The notes below the pieces were generated by a model, which was given only the letters and a program-made list of their open reading frames with translations, did no database searches and was not told where the DNA came from. Position numbers and translations under genes: made by a program. From NCBI RefSeq assembly GCF_900099785.1, contig NZ_FNDS01000006.1:1-64000 (forward strand): DNA of 64,000 nucleotides, in the 5' to 3' direction. Positions 44,163 through 53,152 of the stretch are shown one piece after another; positions within the stretch are counted from its first letter, which is position 1; every line of letters starts with the position of its first letter. Source of the DNA: Pseudomonas panipatensis. Lineage in GTDB: Bacteria > Pseudomonadota > Gammaproteobacteria > Pseudomonadales > Pseudomonadaceae.

Positions 44163-45353
44163 TTACCGCACCCTGGCGCCGAGCCGCCTGGCCCAGGGCG
44201 TCGCGCTCAACCCGTGCAGCACCACGCTGAGCACCACGGTGGCGATCGCCGTCGAGATCAGGGTATTGCTGCGCTGCAGGTGCTCGTCCAGGATCAGGAC
44301 CGCGAAGACGATGGTGGCCAGGCCGCGCGGCCCGAACCAGCCGATGAACAAGCGCGTTTCCAGGTCCAGGCGCATGCCCGCCAGGCTGACCAGCACCGGC
44401 ACCACGCGAATCACCGTCAGGCTGGCAATGGCATACAGCCACACCTCCACAGAGACGATAGACGATGCCTTGGGCGCGACCAGTGCGCCGAAGACGATCC
44501 AGGTGAAAATCGACAGCGCCTCGGAGAAGCCTTCGCCGGCTTCCAGCAACCGCTGCTTGTCCTGGCGGAACAGATAGCCGCTGAACAGGCCGCCGGAAAA
44601 GGCCGCGATGAAACCGCTGCCGCCGAGCACCTGGGCAGTGGCGAAGCAGAGCAGGGCCAGGCCCGGCAGGACCAGTTGCGACCAGCGCGGGATCTGCCAG
44701 TTCTCCCGCCGGGACAGGCGCTGCAGACCCCAGGCGAGCAGCGGCAGCAGCAGCCCCACCAGCAGGCCGATGCCCAGTTGCCCGGCGAGCAGGCGAAACG
44801 CCAGGAGCAGCGGCGCGTTGAGCTGCTCCTCGGCGATCAGGGCGAGGAACAGCAGCAGCACCGGCACGCAGATGCCATCGTTCAGGCCGCTCTCGACATT
44901 CAGGCCTTCGCGTACCGGCGTCGGCACCAGCGGGTTGCTGACCACCGCCTTGCCGAGGGCGGCGTCGGTCGGCGCGAGCAGGGTGGCCAGCACCGCCAGC
45001 TCCAGCGGCGGTACCTCGGGCAGCAGCCACAGGCCGACCAGCCAGCCGCCGAGGATGGTCAGCGGCAGGCCGATCAGCAACAGCCGCAACGGCAGTCCCT
45101 CGTGGGCGCGCAGCACGCCGAGGTCGGCGTTCGCCGCGTCGCTGAACAGCACCAGCGCCAGGGTCAGTTCAGCGAGGGTGCGCAAGCCTTCCTTGTCGAC
45201 GCGCAGTTCGAGCACGCCGAGCCCGGCCGGGCCCAGCAGCAGACCGAAGAGCAGGAAAAGCAGCGGGCCGCTGAGCAGGCGCGACTCGAACGCGCCGGCA
45301 AAGGTGCTGTAGACCAGCAGGAAGGCGGCGAGTATGGCCAGGTTCTGGTACAT
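44163..45353 (-). CDS. CPA1-family cation/proton antiporter (NhaP-like)
   Basis: A 396-residue membrane protein with about 12 helices and the CPA1/NhaP motif LLAPTDAALGKAVVSNPLVP and the downstream ESGLNDGICVP with the Asp (ND) pair used for ion binding. The family exchanges Na+ or K+ for H+. No soluble regulatory domain follows, so it is the short form. No clear operon partners. Confidence 0.88.
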   Translation of the reverse strand: MYQNLAILAAFLLVYSTFAGAFESRLLSGPLLFLLFGLLLGPAGLGVLELRVDKEGLRTLAELTLALVLFSDAANADLGVLRAHEGLPLRLLLIGLPLTILGGWLVGLWLLPEVPPLELAVLATLLAPTDAALGKAVVSNPLVPTPVREGLNVESGLNDGICVPVLLLFLALIAEEQLNAPLLLAFRLLAGQLGIGLLVGLLLPLLAWGLQRLSRRENWQIPRWSQLVLPGLALLCFATAQVLGGSGFIAAFSGGLFSGYLFRQDKQRLLEAGEGFSEALSIFTWIVFGALVAPKASSIVSVEVWLYAIASLTVIRVVPVLVSLAGMRLDLETRLFIGWFGPRGLATIVFAVLILDEHLQRSNTLISTAIATVVLSVVLHGLSATPWARRLGARVR

Positions 45354-45454
45354 GGCGGGGCGGTCCCGGGCGGCTGTGCTCAGCTAACGGTAGCCGCCGC
45401 TGGCGCCGGGCGCCGCCCCGTCGCGCGGGAAAACTGTCCGCGATCAACTCCGCC

Positions 45455-45796
45455 TCAGGAGGCGGATTGCTCGTAAGCCTCCAGCGCGCGCAGGGAGAAC
45501 ACATAGGCGGCGCCGGCGTTCATCGCGATCGCCGTGGCCAGTGCCTGGGCCACCTCGGCCTCGCTGGCGCCGGCCTTGCGCGCGGCCTCGGCATGCACGC
45601 CGATGCAACCGTCGCAGCGCGTGGTGATGGCCACCGCCAGGGAGATCAGCTCGCGGGTTTTCGCATCCAGGGCATCGTCGGCGCCGGCGGCCGCATCCAG
45701 CGCCTGGTAGGCATCGAGCATCTTCGGATGGGCTTTGCCCAGCTTGCCGAAGGCCTTCTTCACCGCGGGTACGTAGTCGGACCAGTTGAACAGCAT
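45455..45796 (-). CDS. Carboxymuconolactone-decarboxylase/AhpD-like protein
   Basis: A 113-residue CMD-family protein with the redox motif TTRCDGCIGVHAEAARKAG (CxxC with His three residues on), typical of AhpD-like peroxidase-partner proteins and not of true decarboxylases. GAGGAGAAG lies before the ATG. Cytoplasmic. Likely a single-gene unit. Confidence 0.87.
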   Translation of the reverse strand: MLFNWSDYVPAVKKAFGKLGKAHPKMLDAYQALDAAAGADDALDAKTRELISLAVAITTRCDGCIGVHAEAARKAGASEAEVAQALATAIAMNAGAAYVFSLRALEAYEQSAS

Positions 45797-45891
45797 GATG
45801 GCTTCTCCTCTGTGGTCGGGGCCTGGCCGCAGCCAGTCGACTCAGTCTGGACCCGCCGCCGCCATCGCGCTGCGTCGATCCGCCGGGCGTA

Positions 45892-47160
45892 TCAGGTGTC
45901 CAGTTCCTCCAGCAGCGGCGCGCGGCGGGTGGCGGGTTTGGCCCAGAGCAATTGCGCGACGCCGATGCCACGCTCGATGAAGCCGCCCTCGCAGTAGCAC
46001 AGGTAGAACTCCCAGAGGCGCTGGAAGGTCTCGTCGTAACCCAGTTGCAGCAGCTTGTGCCGGGCCTGGCGCAGGTTCTCGTGCCACAGGCGCAGGGTGC
46101 GGGCGTAATGCGCGCCGAAGTCTTCCATGTGCAGCAGGTTGAGGTCGGTTTCCTCGCTGGCGATCGCCAGCATCTTGCTCAGCGAGGGCAGGGCGCCGCC
46201 GGGGAAGATGTAGCGCTGGATGAAGTCGACCGAGCGGCAGGCCTGGGCGTAACGCTGGTCGCGGATGGTGATGGCCTGCAGCAGCATCAGGCCGTCGTCC
46301 TTGAGCAGCGCGGCGCAGCGGCGGAAGTATTCGGGCAGGAAGCGGTGCCCGACGGCCTCGATCATCTCGATGGACACCAGCTTGTCGAAGCGCCCGCGCA
46401 GGTCCCGGTAGTCCTCGCGCAGCACCTCGATGCGCGCCTGCAGGCCTTGCTCCTCGACGCGCCGGCAAGTGTGCGCGTACTGCTCCTCGGAGAGCGTCGT
46501 GGTGGTCACCCGGCAGCCGAAGCGACTGGCCGCATAGAGCGCCAGGCTGCCCCAGCCGCTGCCGATCTCCAGCAAATGGTCGGTGGGCTGCAGATCGAGC
46601 TTGCGGCAGATCCGCTCCAGCTTGTGCAACTGGGCCTGCTCCAGCGTGTCCTCGGGGCGGCGGAACATGGCCGCGGAGTACATCAGGGTCGGGTCGAGGA
46701 ACTGCTCGAAGAGGTCGTTGCCGAGGTCGTAATGGGCGGCGATGTTGCGACGCGAACCGCGGCGGCTATTGCGATTGAGCCAGTGCAGGGCGCGCATCAG
46801 CGGGCGGCCGAGGCGGGCCAGGCCGCCCTCCATGTCGTCGAGCACTTCCAGGTTGCTGACGAACACGCGGATCACCGCGGTCAGGTCCGGGCTGTGCCAG
46901 TAGCCGTGGATGAAGGCCTCGCCGGCGCCGATCGAGCCGTTGCCCGCGACCATGCCCCAGACGGCATCGTCGAGCACCTGGATTTCCGCCTGGGTGGCGC
47001 TGGCCGGGTCGCCGAAGGACAGGCTCTGGTCGGCCAGGTGCAGTTGCAGATGGCCGTGGCGCAACTGGCCCAGGCGGCTCAGCACGGCCTGCTTGCACAG
47101 CCCGCTGAGCAGTGCGTGGCGGCCGCCGGCCTTGCCGGTGGTCAGACTAGGGCTTCGCAT
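45892..47160 (-). CDS. Cyclopropane-fatty-acyl-phospholipid synthase-like methyltransferase
   Basis: A 422-residue SAM-dependent enzyme with the CFA synthase signature: HYDLGNDLFEQFLDPTLMYS, SAM motif LLEIGSGWGSLAL, and IEMIEAVGHRFLPEYF. It makes cyclopropane (or furan-precursor) fatty acids in membrane phospholipids. The last gene of a five-gene leftward operon with DUF1365, a flavin amine-oxidase-like protein, an SDR and a SnoaL-like protein, typical of a light- or singlet-oxygen-response cluster. Its start overlaps the DUF1365 stop by 14 bases. Confidence 0.9.
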   Translation of the reverse strand: MRSPSLTTGKAGGRHALLSGLCKQAVLSRLGQLRHGHLQLHLADQSLSFGDPASATQAEIQVLDDAVWGMVAGNGSIGAGEAFIHGYWHSPDLTAVIRVFVSNLEVLDDMEGGLARLGRPLMRALHWLNRNSRRGSRRNIAAHYDLGNDLFEQFLDPTLMYSAAMFRRPEDTLEQAQLHKLERICRKLDLQPTDHLLEIGSGWGSLALYAASRFGCRVTTTTLSEEQYAHTCRRVEEQGLQARIEVLREDYRDLRGRFDKLVSIEMIEAVGHRFLPEYFRRCAALLKDDGLMLLQAITIRDQRYAQACRSVDFIQRYIFPGGALPSLSKMLAIASEETDLNLLHMEDFGAHYARTLRLWHENLRQARHKLLQLGYDETFQRLWEFYLCYCEGGFIERGIGVAQLLWAKPATRRAPLLEELDT

Positions 47161-47953
47161 GACGGGATTCCTCGTGGGGGGGATGGGCAACGCTGAGGGG
47201 CGCGGTGGCCGCCTGGTGAGTGAAGATCGGTGTGCGCTTGAGCAGCAGGCGCAGGGCTTGCCAGTAGATCGCCGTGACCGTGCGCAGGGTCATCCAGGGG
47301 AAAGCCAGCAGGTGCCGGCGCAGCGCCTTGGCATCCAGCGGCTGGCGCTGCAGCCAGAGGTCGGCCTGGAACAGCTTCTCCTCGCCGCGCCAGTCCTCCA
47401 TGCGGATGCGCAGGTGCGGCCCCTCGGCGAGGAAACGCATGCGGTATTCCAGGTCGCGGGGCAGGAACGGCGAGACGTGGAAGGCCTTGGCCACCCGCAC
47501 GTCGCTGGCCTTGCCCTGGGCCATCGGCAGCACATAGTGGTGGCGCTCCAGCCAGGGCGTGTTGGTCACTTCGCAGAGCACCGCCGCCAGCTCGCCGTCG
47601 CGGTCGAAGCACAGGAAGAAGCTCACCGGGTTGAACGACAGGCCCCAACTGCGCGGCTGGGTCAGCAGGTGGATGGCGCCGTCCGGCGCGGCATCGCCGA
47701 GGGCTTCGCGCAACACCCGGCGCACCGCGTCGGCGAGGCTCAGGCCTTGTCCGGTGTAGGCCGGCAGATAGTCCTGCTCGCGCCAGCACAGCGGGGCGCA
47801 GCGCCAGCGTCCCACGAGTAGGCGCGACAGGCCGAAGACCTCGGCCTGTTCCGCCAGGTCCAGGTAGAGCATGCCCAGGCGATAGCGGAAGGCGTGGGCG
47901 CGCGGCGCCCAGCGCCGGTGGCTGACCCAGCCCTGGCAGAGACTGCTGTTCAC
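47147..47953 (-). CDS. DUF1365 protein
   Basis: A 268-residue protein of the DUF1365 family (GWVSHRRWAPRAHAFRYRLG and SFNPVSFFLCFDRDG). Always found beside the flavoprotein and the CFA-type methyltransferase of this cluster. The role is not established; a function in making or attaching modified fatty acids is suggested by context. It begins at a GTG that overlaps the upstream stop. Confidence 0.85.
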   Translation of the reverse strand: MNSSLCQGWVSHRRWAPRAHAFRYRLGMLYLDLAEQAEVFGLSRLLVGRWRCAPLCWREQDYLPAYTGQGLSLADAVRRVLREALGDAAPDGAIHLLTQPRSWGLSFNPVSFFLCFDRDGELAAVLCEVTNTPWLERHHYVLPMAQGKASDVRVAKAFHVSPFLPRDLEYRMRFLAEGPHLRIRMEDWRGEEKLFQADLWLQRQPLDAKALRRHLLAFPWMTLRTVTAIYWQALRLLLKRTPIFTHQAATAPLSVAHPPHEESRHAKP

Positions 47954-49197
47954 AGGCTTTCTCCGAAGGCGGCGGCGACTTTCAGCGCGCTGACCACGCC
48001 GTCCTCGTGGAAGCCGTTGGCCCAGTAGGCGCCGCAGTAATAGGTGTGGCGCTGACCGAGTAGCTGGGCATGGCTGGCCTGGGCGGCGAGGGCGCCGAGG
48101 CCGTACTGGGGATGGGCGTAGCGGAAGCGGCCGAGGATCGTCCGCGGGTCGATGGCGTCGCTCTGGTTGAGGCTGACGCAGAAGGTCACCGGCGCCTCCA
48201 GGCCTTGCAGGATGTTCATGTTGTAGGTCACCGCCGCCGGCGCCTGACGCGGGCCGCCGAGGCGGTAGTTCCAGCTCGCCCAGGCCAGACGGCGCTCGGG
48301 CAGCAGGCGGGTGTCGGTGTGCAGGACCACGTCGTTCATCGCGTAGGGCAGGGCGCCGAGCACCTGGCGTTCGAGGGCGCTGGGCGCTTCCAGCAGGGCC
48401 AGGGCCTGGTCGCTGTGGCAGGCGAAGATCACCTTGTCGAAGCGCTCGCGGCCGGCGGCGCTGAGCAGGGTCACGCCATCCTCGTCGCGGTACACCCGCT
48501 GCACCGGGCAGTTCAGCCGGAGCTGGTCGGCGAAGCTGGCGCACAGCGGCTGCACATAGCTGCGCGAACCGCCTTCGACGACCAGCCATTGCGGGCGCTT
48601 GTCCACCGAGAGCAGGCCGTGGTTGCGGAAGAAGCGGACGAAGAAGGCCAGCGGGAAGTCGAGCATGTCGGCCAGCGACATCGACCAGATCGCCGCCCCC
48701 ATGGGCACGATGTAGTGGTCGATGAAGCGCGTACCGTAGCCGCCGCGGCGCAGGTAGTCGCCGAGGCGGGTGGTGCTGTCGATGCGCTGGTTGTGCAGGT
48801 CGCTCAGCGCCTCGCGGTTGAAGCGCAGGATATCGCGCAGCATGCCCCAGAAGGCCGGCGAGACCAGATTGCGGCGCTGGGCGAAAAGGCTGTTGAGGCT
48901 GTTGCCGTTGTACTCCAGGCCGCTGGCCGGGTCATGCACCGAGAAGCTCATCTCGGTCGGTCGCGAGGCCACGCCGAGTCGATCGAGCAAGCGGATGAAG
49001 TTGGGATAGGTCCAGTCGTTGAACACGATGAAGCCGGTATCCACCGCGTAGTGCCGGCCTTGCCAGTGGACGTCGACGGTGTGCGTGTGGCCGCCGGCCC
49101 AGTCGCTGGCCTCGAACACGCACAGCGAATGCCGGCGTGCCAACAGGTAGGCCGTGGTGAGGCCGGCGATACCGCTGCCGATGATGGCGATGCGCAT
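47950..49197 (-). CDS. FAD-dependent amine-oxidase-like flavoprotein
   Basis: A 415-residue protein with an N-terminal dinucleotide motif IAIIGSGIAGLTTAYLL and the GGHTHTVDV region characteristic of the amine oxidase/protoporphyrinogen oxidase fold, with the C-terminal flavin-binding segment ending YYCGAYWANGFHEDGVVSAL. In this operon it probably desaturates or oxidises a fatty-acyl group. Overlaps DUF1365 by 4 bases. Confidence 0.88.
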   Translation of the reverse strand: MRIAIIGSGIAGLTTAYLLARRHSLCVFEASDWAGGHTHTVDVHWQGRHYAVDTGFIVFNDWTYPNFIRLLDRLGVASRPTEMSFSVHDPASGLEYNGNSLNSLFAQRRNLVSPAFWGMLRDILRFNREALSDLHNQRIDSTTRLGDYLRRGGYGTRFIDHYIVPMGAAIWSMSLADMLDFPLAFFVRFFRNHGLLSVDKRPQWLVVEGGSRSYVQPLCASFADQLRLNCPVQRVYRDEDGVTLLSAAGRERFDKVIFACHSDQALALLEAPSALERQVLGALPYAMNDVVLHTDTRLLPERRLAWASWNYRLGGPRQAPAAVTYNMNILQGLEAPVTFCVSLNQSDAIDPRTILGRFRYAHPQYGLGALAAQASHAQLLGQRHTYYCGAYWANGFHEDGVVSALKVAAAFGESL

Positions 49198-49201
49198 GGG
49201 T

Positions 49202-49957
49202 TCAGGATTCCTTGGCGGGGCGCGCCAGGCGCCGGCCGATGGCCAGCCGGCAGGCGGCGGGCAAGGCGCCGAGCAGACGCAGGAGGACGATGAATGGGAG
49301 CGGGAAGGCGATTTCGTAAGGCCGCCGCGGCAGGCGCTGGGCGATGTAGCGGGCCGCCCGTTCGGCCGGCCAGCGCATCGGCATGGGGAAATCGTTGCGC
49401 CGGGTCAGCGGGGTATCGACGAAGCCGGGACTGACCAGGGTGACGTCGATGCCCATGGCGGTCAGGTCGATGCGCAGGGACTCGAACAGGTAACGCATGG
49501 CCGCCTTGGACGCGCCATAAGCGCCGGCGCGCGGCAACGCCAGATAAGTGGCCGCGCTGCACATGGCGACCAGGTGCGGCCGCTGCCCGCGGCGCAGCAA
49601 GGGCAGCGCGTACTGTACGGTGAGGCTGGCGCTGTACAGGTTGCCGCGGACCACGCGTTCGACCAGGGTGGCGTCGAACTGCCCCGGCTCCAGGTACTCG
49701 CAGGTGCCGGCGTTGACGATCAGTTGCTCCAGCGCGCCCCAGGCCTGCTCGATGCGCTGGCCGATGGCGGCGACCTGCTCGGCGTCGGTCAGGTCGCCCG
49801 GCGCCAGCAGTACCTGGCCGGGGTAGCGCATTGCCAGGGTTTGCAGGGGCGCCGGGCTGCGCGCCGTCAGGGCGAGCTGGTGGCCCTGCTGCAACAGCGT
49901 TTCCGCCAGTGCCGCGCCGATGCCGCTGCTGGCCCCGGTCAGCCAGATGCGGCTCAC
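49202..49957 (-). CDS. Short-chain dehydrogenase/reductase of the LOV/CFA cluster
   Basis: A 251-residue SDR: NADP-binding TGASSGIGAAL, then NAG, catalytic Ser in CSAATY and YGASKAAM. It begins at a GTG overlapping the SnoaL stop. Ends 5 bases before the flavoprotein gene. Its substrate is unknown; the cluster suggests a lipid or a light-related compound. Confidence 0.87.
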   Translation of the reverse strand: MSRIWLTGASSGIGAALAETLLQQGHQLALTARSPAPLQTLAMRYPGQVLLAPGDLTDAEQVAAIGQRIEQAWGALEQLIVNAGTCEYLEPGQFDATLVERVVRGNLYSASLTVQYALPLLRRGQRPHLVAMCSAATYLALPRAGAYGASKAAMRYLFESLRIDLTAMGIDVTLVSPGFVDTPLTRRNDFPMPMRWPAERAARYIAQRLPRRPYEIAFPLPFIVLLRLLGALPAACRLAIGRRLARPAKES

Positions 49958-50376
49958 GCCAGCCTCCGCTTGAGCCAGGCGATCAGCCGGCCGAGGAGCG
50001 GCAGGTGCTCGTAGAGCAGGGCGCCGGCATCGAAATAATCGTGGTGCAGATAGACCCGCTCGCGCCAGCGCAGGTACGAGCAGCCGTCCACGCTGATGGG
50101 GGCGCCGCCGCGCAGGCGGGGATGGCGGAAATGCAGGGTCCAGCGCAGGTAGCCGCAGCCTTCGCCGACCTCGTCGAAGCCGTGGACGTCGACACGCAGT
50201 GCCCCGACCTGCTTGTACAACTCGGTGAAATAGGCGCGCAGCGCCGGCAGACCCTGGACATGGTGCAGCGGATCACGGAATTGCACGTCCGGGCTGTACA
50301 GCTCGGCGAGCGCATCGAGGTGCTCGCTGTCCAGGCCGGCGAAGCCCTGGGCGAAACGCTGAAGGAAAGCGGACAT
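49954..50376 (-). CDS. SnoaL/NTF2-like protein
   Basis: A 140-residue protein of the SnoaL/nuclear transport factor 2-like fold (YSPDVQFRDPLHHVQGLPALR, YFTELY, then GGAPISVDGCSYLRWRER). Such folds bind small hydrophobic ligands or catalyse isomerisations. The start at 50376 has GGAG upstream; the ORF could extend 15 codons further but would then begin in the operator region. The first gene of the leftward five-gene operon. Confidence 0.85.
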   Translation of the reverse strand: MSAFLQRFAQGFAGLDSEHLDALAELYSPDVQFRDPLHHVQGLPALRAYFTELYKQVGALRVDVHGFDEVGEGCGYLRWTLHFRHPRLRGGAPISVDGCSYLRWRERVYLHHDYFDAGALLYEHLPLLGRLIAWLKRRLA

Positions 50377-50395
50377 GCAAAATCTCCAAGAAAGG

Positions 50396-50472
50396 TTGTA
50401 CAGCCTGAAATAGCTGTACAACTATTCTGGGAGGATAATGCGAAAACTGTACAGGTCAACCTTCTTTGTACA
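50396..50472. promoter_or_regulatory. Four TGTACA boxes, probable LitR-type operator array
   Basis: TGTACA occurs at 50397, 50415, 50448 and 50467. The first two form a perfect inverted repeat: TTGTACAGC at 50396-50404 and GCTGTACAA at 50413-50421, with an 8-base spacer. The last two form a weaker pair 19 bp apart. On the leftward strand a TTGACC (complement of 50454-50459) lies between the boxes. This fits control of the SnoaL-to-CFA operon by the MerR protein at 51122. Confidence 0.6.
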
Positions 50473-50521
50473 AGTTTTACCGCTTGTTGCAGCGGGTGGC
50501 GGCGGGCGCCGCTCGGTTGTT

Positions 50522-50968
50522 TCAGGCGCCGGCGGCGGCCAGGCGGCGTTTCAGCTCGGCCACTTCGGCTTCCAGTTCGCTGACCCGCTGGGTGGCCTCG
50601 ACTTCCGCGGTGACATTGCGCTGGATGCCGATGAAGTAGGTGAGCTGGTCGGCTTCATTGAACACCGGGGTGATCGACAACTCGTTCCAGAACAGGCTGC
50701 CGTCCTTGCGGTAGTTGCGCACGATCTGGCGGCAGGGGCGGCCGGCGTGGATCGCCTCGCGGATCGCCGCCAGGCCCGGCTGGTCGCGGTCCTCGCCCTG
50801 GAGGAAGCGGCAGTCGCGATAGAGGATGTCGTCCACCGCATAGCCGGTGAGGCGTTCGAAGGCCGGGTTGGCGTAGATGAGGATGTTGTCGTCGCCTTCC
50901 TGCTCGGCCACCACGATGCCGTCGTTGGACGCTTCGACCACCAGTTGCAGGAGCTTGGCGTTGATCAT
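50522..50968 (-). CDS. Short LOV photoreceptor protein
   Basis: A 148-residue protein made of one LOV/PAS domain and a C-terminal coiled helix, matching the short LOV proteins of Pseudomonas putida (PpSB1/PpSB2 type). The photoactive Cys is C53 in the core motif DCRFLQ (canonical NCRFLQ). Flavin-contact regions RNYRKDGSLFWNELSITPV and YFIGIQRNV are conserved. It forms a Cys-FMN adduct in blue light. It is transcribed divergently from the MerR gene. The start at 50968 is clear from family alignment. Confidence 0.9.
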   Translation of the reverse strand: MINAKLLQLVVEASNDGIVVAEQEGDDNILIYANPAFERLTGYAVDDILYRDCRFLQGEDRDQPGLAAIREAIHAGRPCRQIVRNYRKDGSLFWNELSITPVFNEADQLTYFIGIQRNVTAEVEATQRVSELEAEVAELKRRLAAAGA

Positions 50969-51083
50969 TGCTGCGTTTTTCCTTGAGTGCCCGGCCCCGG
51001 TGGGCCGCTTCCGCCAAGGGTAGCCGGACGGGCTCGCGCTGCAAAGGCGCGGCGCTGTTCGCACCGGTTGGGCCCGCCTGGTT

Positions 51084-51089
51084 TACAAT
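51084..51089 (+). promoter_or_regulatory. -10-like TACAAT upstream of the MerR gene
   Basis: TACAAT within a TTTACAAT run, 32 bases before the ATG. The -35 is not clear, as often seen in activator-dependent or autoregulated MerR promoters. Confidence 0.4.
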
Positions 51090-51121
51090 CCGGGCATCCT
51101 TCCGCCGCCCCGACCCTCGTC

Positions 51122-52060
51122 ATGACCGAACTCACCGATTCCGCCGTTCCCGTTGCGTCCAGTGAGGAACTCCTGCCCATTCGCGAGGTGGTGCGCCAGA
51201 CCGGGGTCAATCCGGTCACCCTGCGCGCCTGGGAGCGGCGTTATGGCCTGATCCGGCCGGTGCGCACCGATGGCGGCCACCGACTCTATTCACGGCGCGA
51301 TATCGACGCCATCCAGCGCATCCTGGTCTGGACCAGCCGCGGCGTGGCGGTCGGCAAGGTCGGCGAGTTGCTCGCCCAGCAGCAGAACAGCGTCAATCCG
51401 GCCAGCCGCGCCGAGGACCCCGACACGCGCGACCACGAACAGTGGCGGGAGGCCTTCCGCCAGGCGGTGGTCAGGTTCGACAGCGCCGAGCTGGAGCGCC
51501 TCTACGGGCAACTCTTCACCCTGTATCCCGCCTCGGTGGTGTTCGACGGCGTGCTGCTGCCGTTGTGGCGCACGCTGCTGCAGCGCAACGAATTCGGTGC
51601 CAGCAGCCAATGGCTGTTCCTCGACAGCTTCCTGCGCGCGCGCCTCCTGCTGCGCCTGCAGATGGGCCGCTCCGGCAATCGCGAGCGCATCCTGCTGGCC
51701 GCGTTGCCGGGCGTCTGCCGCGAGCTGGAACTGCTCTGCGTCGGACTGCAACTCGCTGGCGACGGCATGGCGGTCGAGGTGCTGGCGCCGGGGCAACCCC
51801 TGGAAGAACTGCCGTTGGTCTGCGAAGCCGCCCGGCCCGCGGCCCTGGTGCTGTTCGCTCCGGCACCGCTGAGCCCCGAGCAGGTTCGCCGCCTGGTGCG
51901 CCTGCAACTGGGCCTGGGCTGCCCGCTGGCTCTGGCCGGCGAGGCCGCCGAGGTCGGTGCCGAAGGCCTCAGCGCCACGCCCATCGCCTGCCTGGGCAGC
52001 AGCGGCCAACTGATGCAGTGGCGTTTGCGCAAATTCATCGACGGCCACCTGGATACCTGA
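51122..52060 (+). CDS. MerR-family regulator, class II LitR-like
   Basis: A 312-residue protein. N-terminal MerR DNA-binding part: IREVVRQTGVNPVTLRAWERRYGLIRPVRTDGGHRLYSRRDI. The middle and C-terminal regions resemble the cobalamin-binding-type domain of LitR/CarH proteins, but the usual DxHxxG cobalamin motif is absent (the sequence has no such His). This is as in the class II LitR proteins of Pseudomonas, which pair with a short LOV protein. It probably controls the TGTACA-box operon. Its partner gene is divergent. Confidence 0.88.
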   Translation: MTELTDSAVPVASSEELLPIREVVRQTGVNPVTLRAWERRYGLIRPVRTDGGHRLYSRRDIDAIQRILVWTSRGVAVGKVGELLAQQQNSVNPASRAEDPDTRDHEQWREAFRQAVVRFDSAELERLYGQLFTLYPASVVFDGVLLPLWRTLLQRNEFGASSQWLFLDSFLRARLLLRLQMGRSGNRERILLAALPGVCRELELLCVGLQLAGDGMAVEVLAPGQPLEELPLVCEAARPAALVLFAPAPLSPEQVRRLVRLQLGLGCPLALAGEAAEVGAEGLSATPIACLGSSGQLMQWRLRKFIDGHLDT

Positions 52061-52501
52061 CAGCGCCTGGCCGGCCCCGGCGATGCCCGGCGCCCGTCCG
52101 TGGGGAGGCATGTGCGCGGCTCCGGCGTCTTTCACCCGCCCCGGGCGTCCGCGGCGTCATGGCGGACTCGCTATCGAGGGGCCGGGAGGTCCGCGCGGAA
52201 GAAGGGCGTCTTGGCGGCGCTCGTTTTCACCGAAGTCTCTATTCCGATTAGCCGTCGAGAGGGTGCTTTAGGTAAACTGCCGGAAACATGCCTGAAACCT
52301 CTGAAATGCCCGTTCTTGACGCTCTGCTGGCCTTGAAGCGCTTTTCGCGCCGCGCGGTTGGTGGATGTTCGTTGATTTCTTGACGCTTGCGTTTTGACGA
52401 GCTTGCACCAAGCTAGGTCAAGACAGGGCTTTCTGATAAGGTTCGTGGATTCCACGGCGCCCTGGGGCGTCCGATAACGATATGAAGCAACGAGGTGCTG
52501 C
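52061..52501 (+). other. gacA upstream region
   Basis: About 440 bases without a supported gene. It has two TTGACG elements (52380 and 52394) and a leader that ends at the GTG of gacA, so it likely holds the gacA promoter or promoters. No clear -10 partner could be placed with confidence. Confidence 0.5.
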
Positions 52502-53146
52502 GTGATTAAGGTGCTGGTGGTCGATGATCACGATCTGGTGCGCACCGGAATTACCCGCATGCTTGCCGACATAGACGGCTTGCAGGTCGTGGGGCAGGCC
52601 GACTCCGGCGAAACCGCCCTCAAGCAGGCCCGCGAGCTGCAGCCCGACGTGGTGCTGATGGACGTCAAGATGCCTGGCATCGGTGGCCTCGAGGCGACCC
52701 GCAAGCTGCTGCGCAGCCAGCCGGACATCCGCGTGCTGGCGGTAACCGCTTGTGAAGAGGATCCATTCCCCACTTGGCTGATGCAGGCCGGCGCCTCGGG
52801 CTACTTGACCAAGGGTGCCGGGCTGGAAGAGATGGTCCGGGCGATCCGCCAGGTCTTCGCCGGCCAGCGCTACATCAGCCCGCAGATCGCCCAGTCGCTG
52901 GCGTTGAAATCCTTCGAGCCGGAGAAGAACGGCTCGCCGTTCGATGCCCTGTCCGAGCGGGAAGTCCAGATCGCCCTGATGATCGCCAGTTGCCAGAAGG
53001 TGCAGAGCATCTCCGACAAGTTGTGCCTGTCGCCGAAGACCGTGAACACCTACCGTTACCGCATTTTCGAGAAACTCTCGATCACCAGCGATGTCGAGCT
53101 GGCCCTATTGGCCGTGCGCCATGGCATGGTGGATGCCAGTAGCTGA
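52502..53146 (+). CDS. gacA: GacA response regulator (LuxR/NarL type)
   Basis: A 214-residue response regulator starting at a GTG (MIKVLVVDDHDLVRTGITRM). Receiver residues D8, D9, D54 (VVLMDVKMPG) and K103-like are present. The C-terminal LuxR-type helix-turn-helix LSEREVQIALMIASCQKVQS then SISDKLCLSPKTVNTYRYRI is clear. With GacS it controls the Rsm small RNAs and global secondary metabolism. It lies just before uvrC, as in all Pseudomonas. Confidence 0.97.
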   Translation: MIKVLVVDDHDLVRTGITRMLADIDGLQVVGQADSGETALKQARELQPDVVLMDVKMPGIGGLEATRKLLRSQPDIRVLAVTACEEDPFPTWLMQAGASGYLTKGAGLEEMVRAIRQVFAGQRYISPQIAQSLALKSFEPEKNGSPFDALSEREVQIALMIASCQKVQSISDKLCLSPKTVNTYRYRIFEKLSITSDVELALLAVRHGMVDASS

Positions 53147-53152
53147 GCCACG

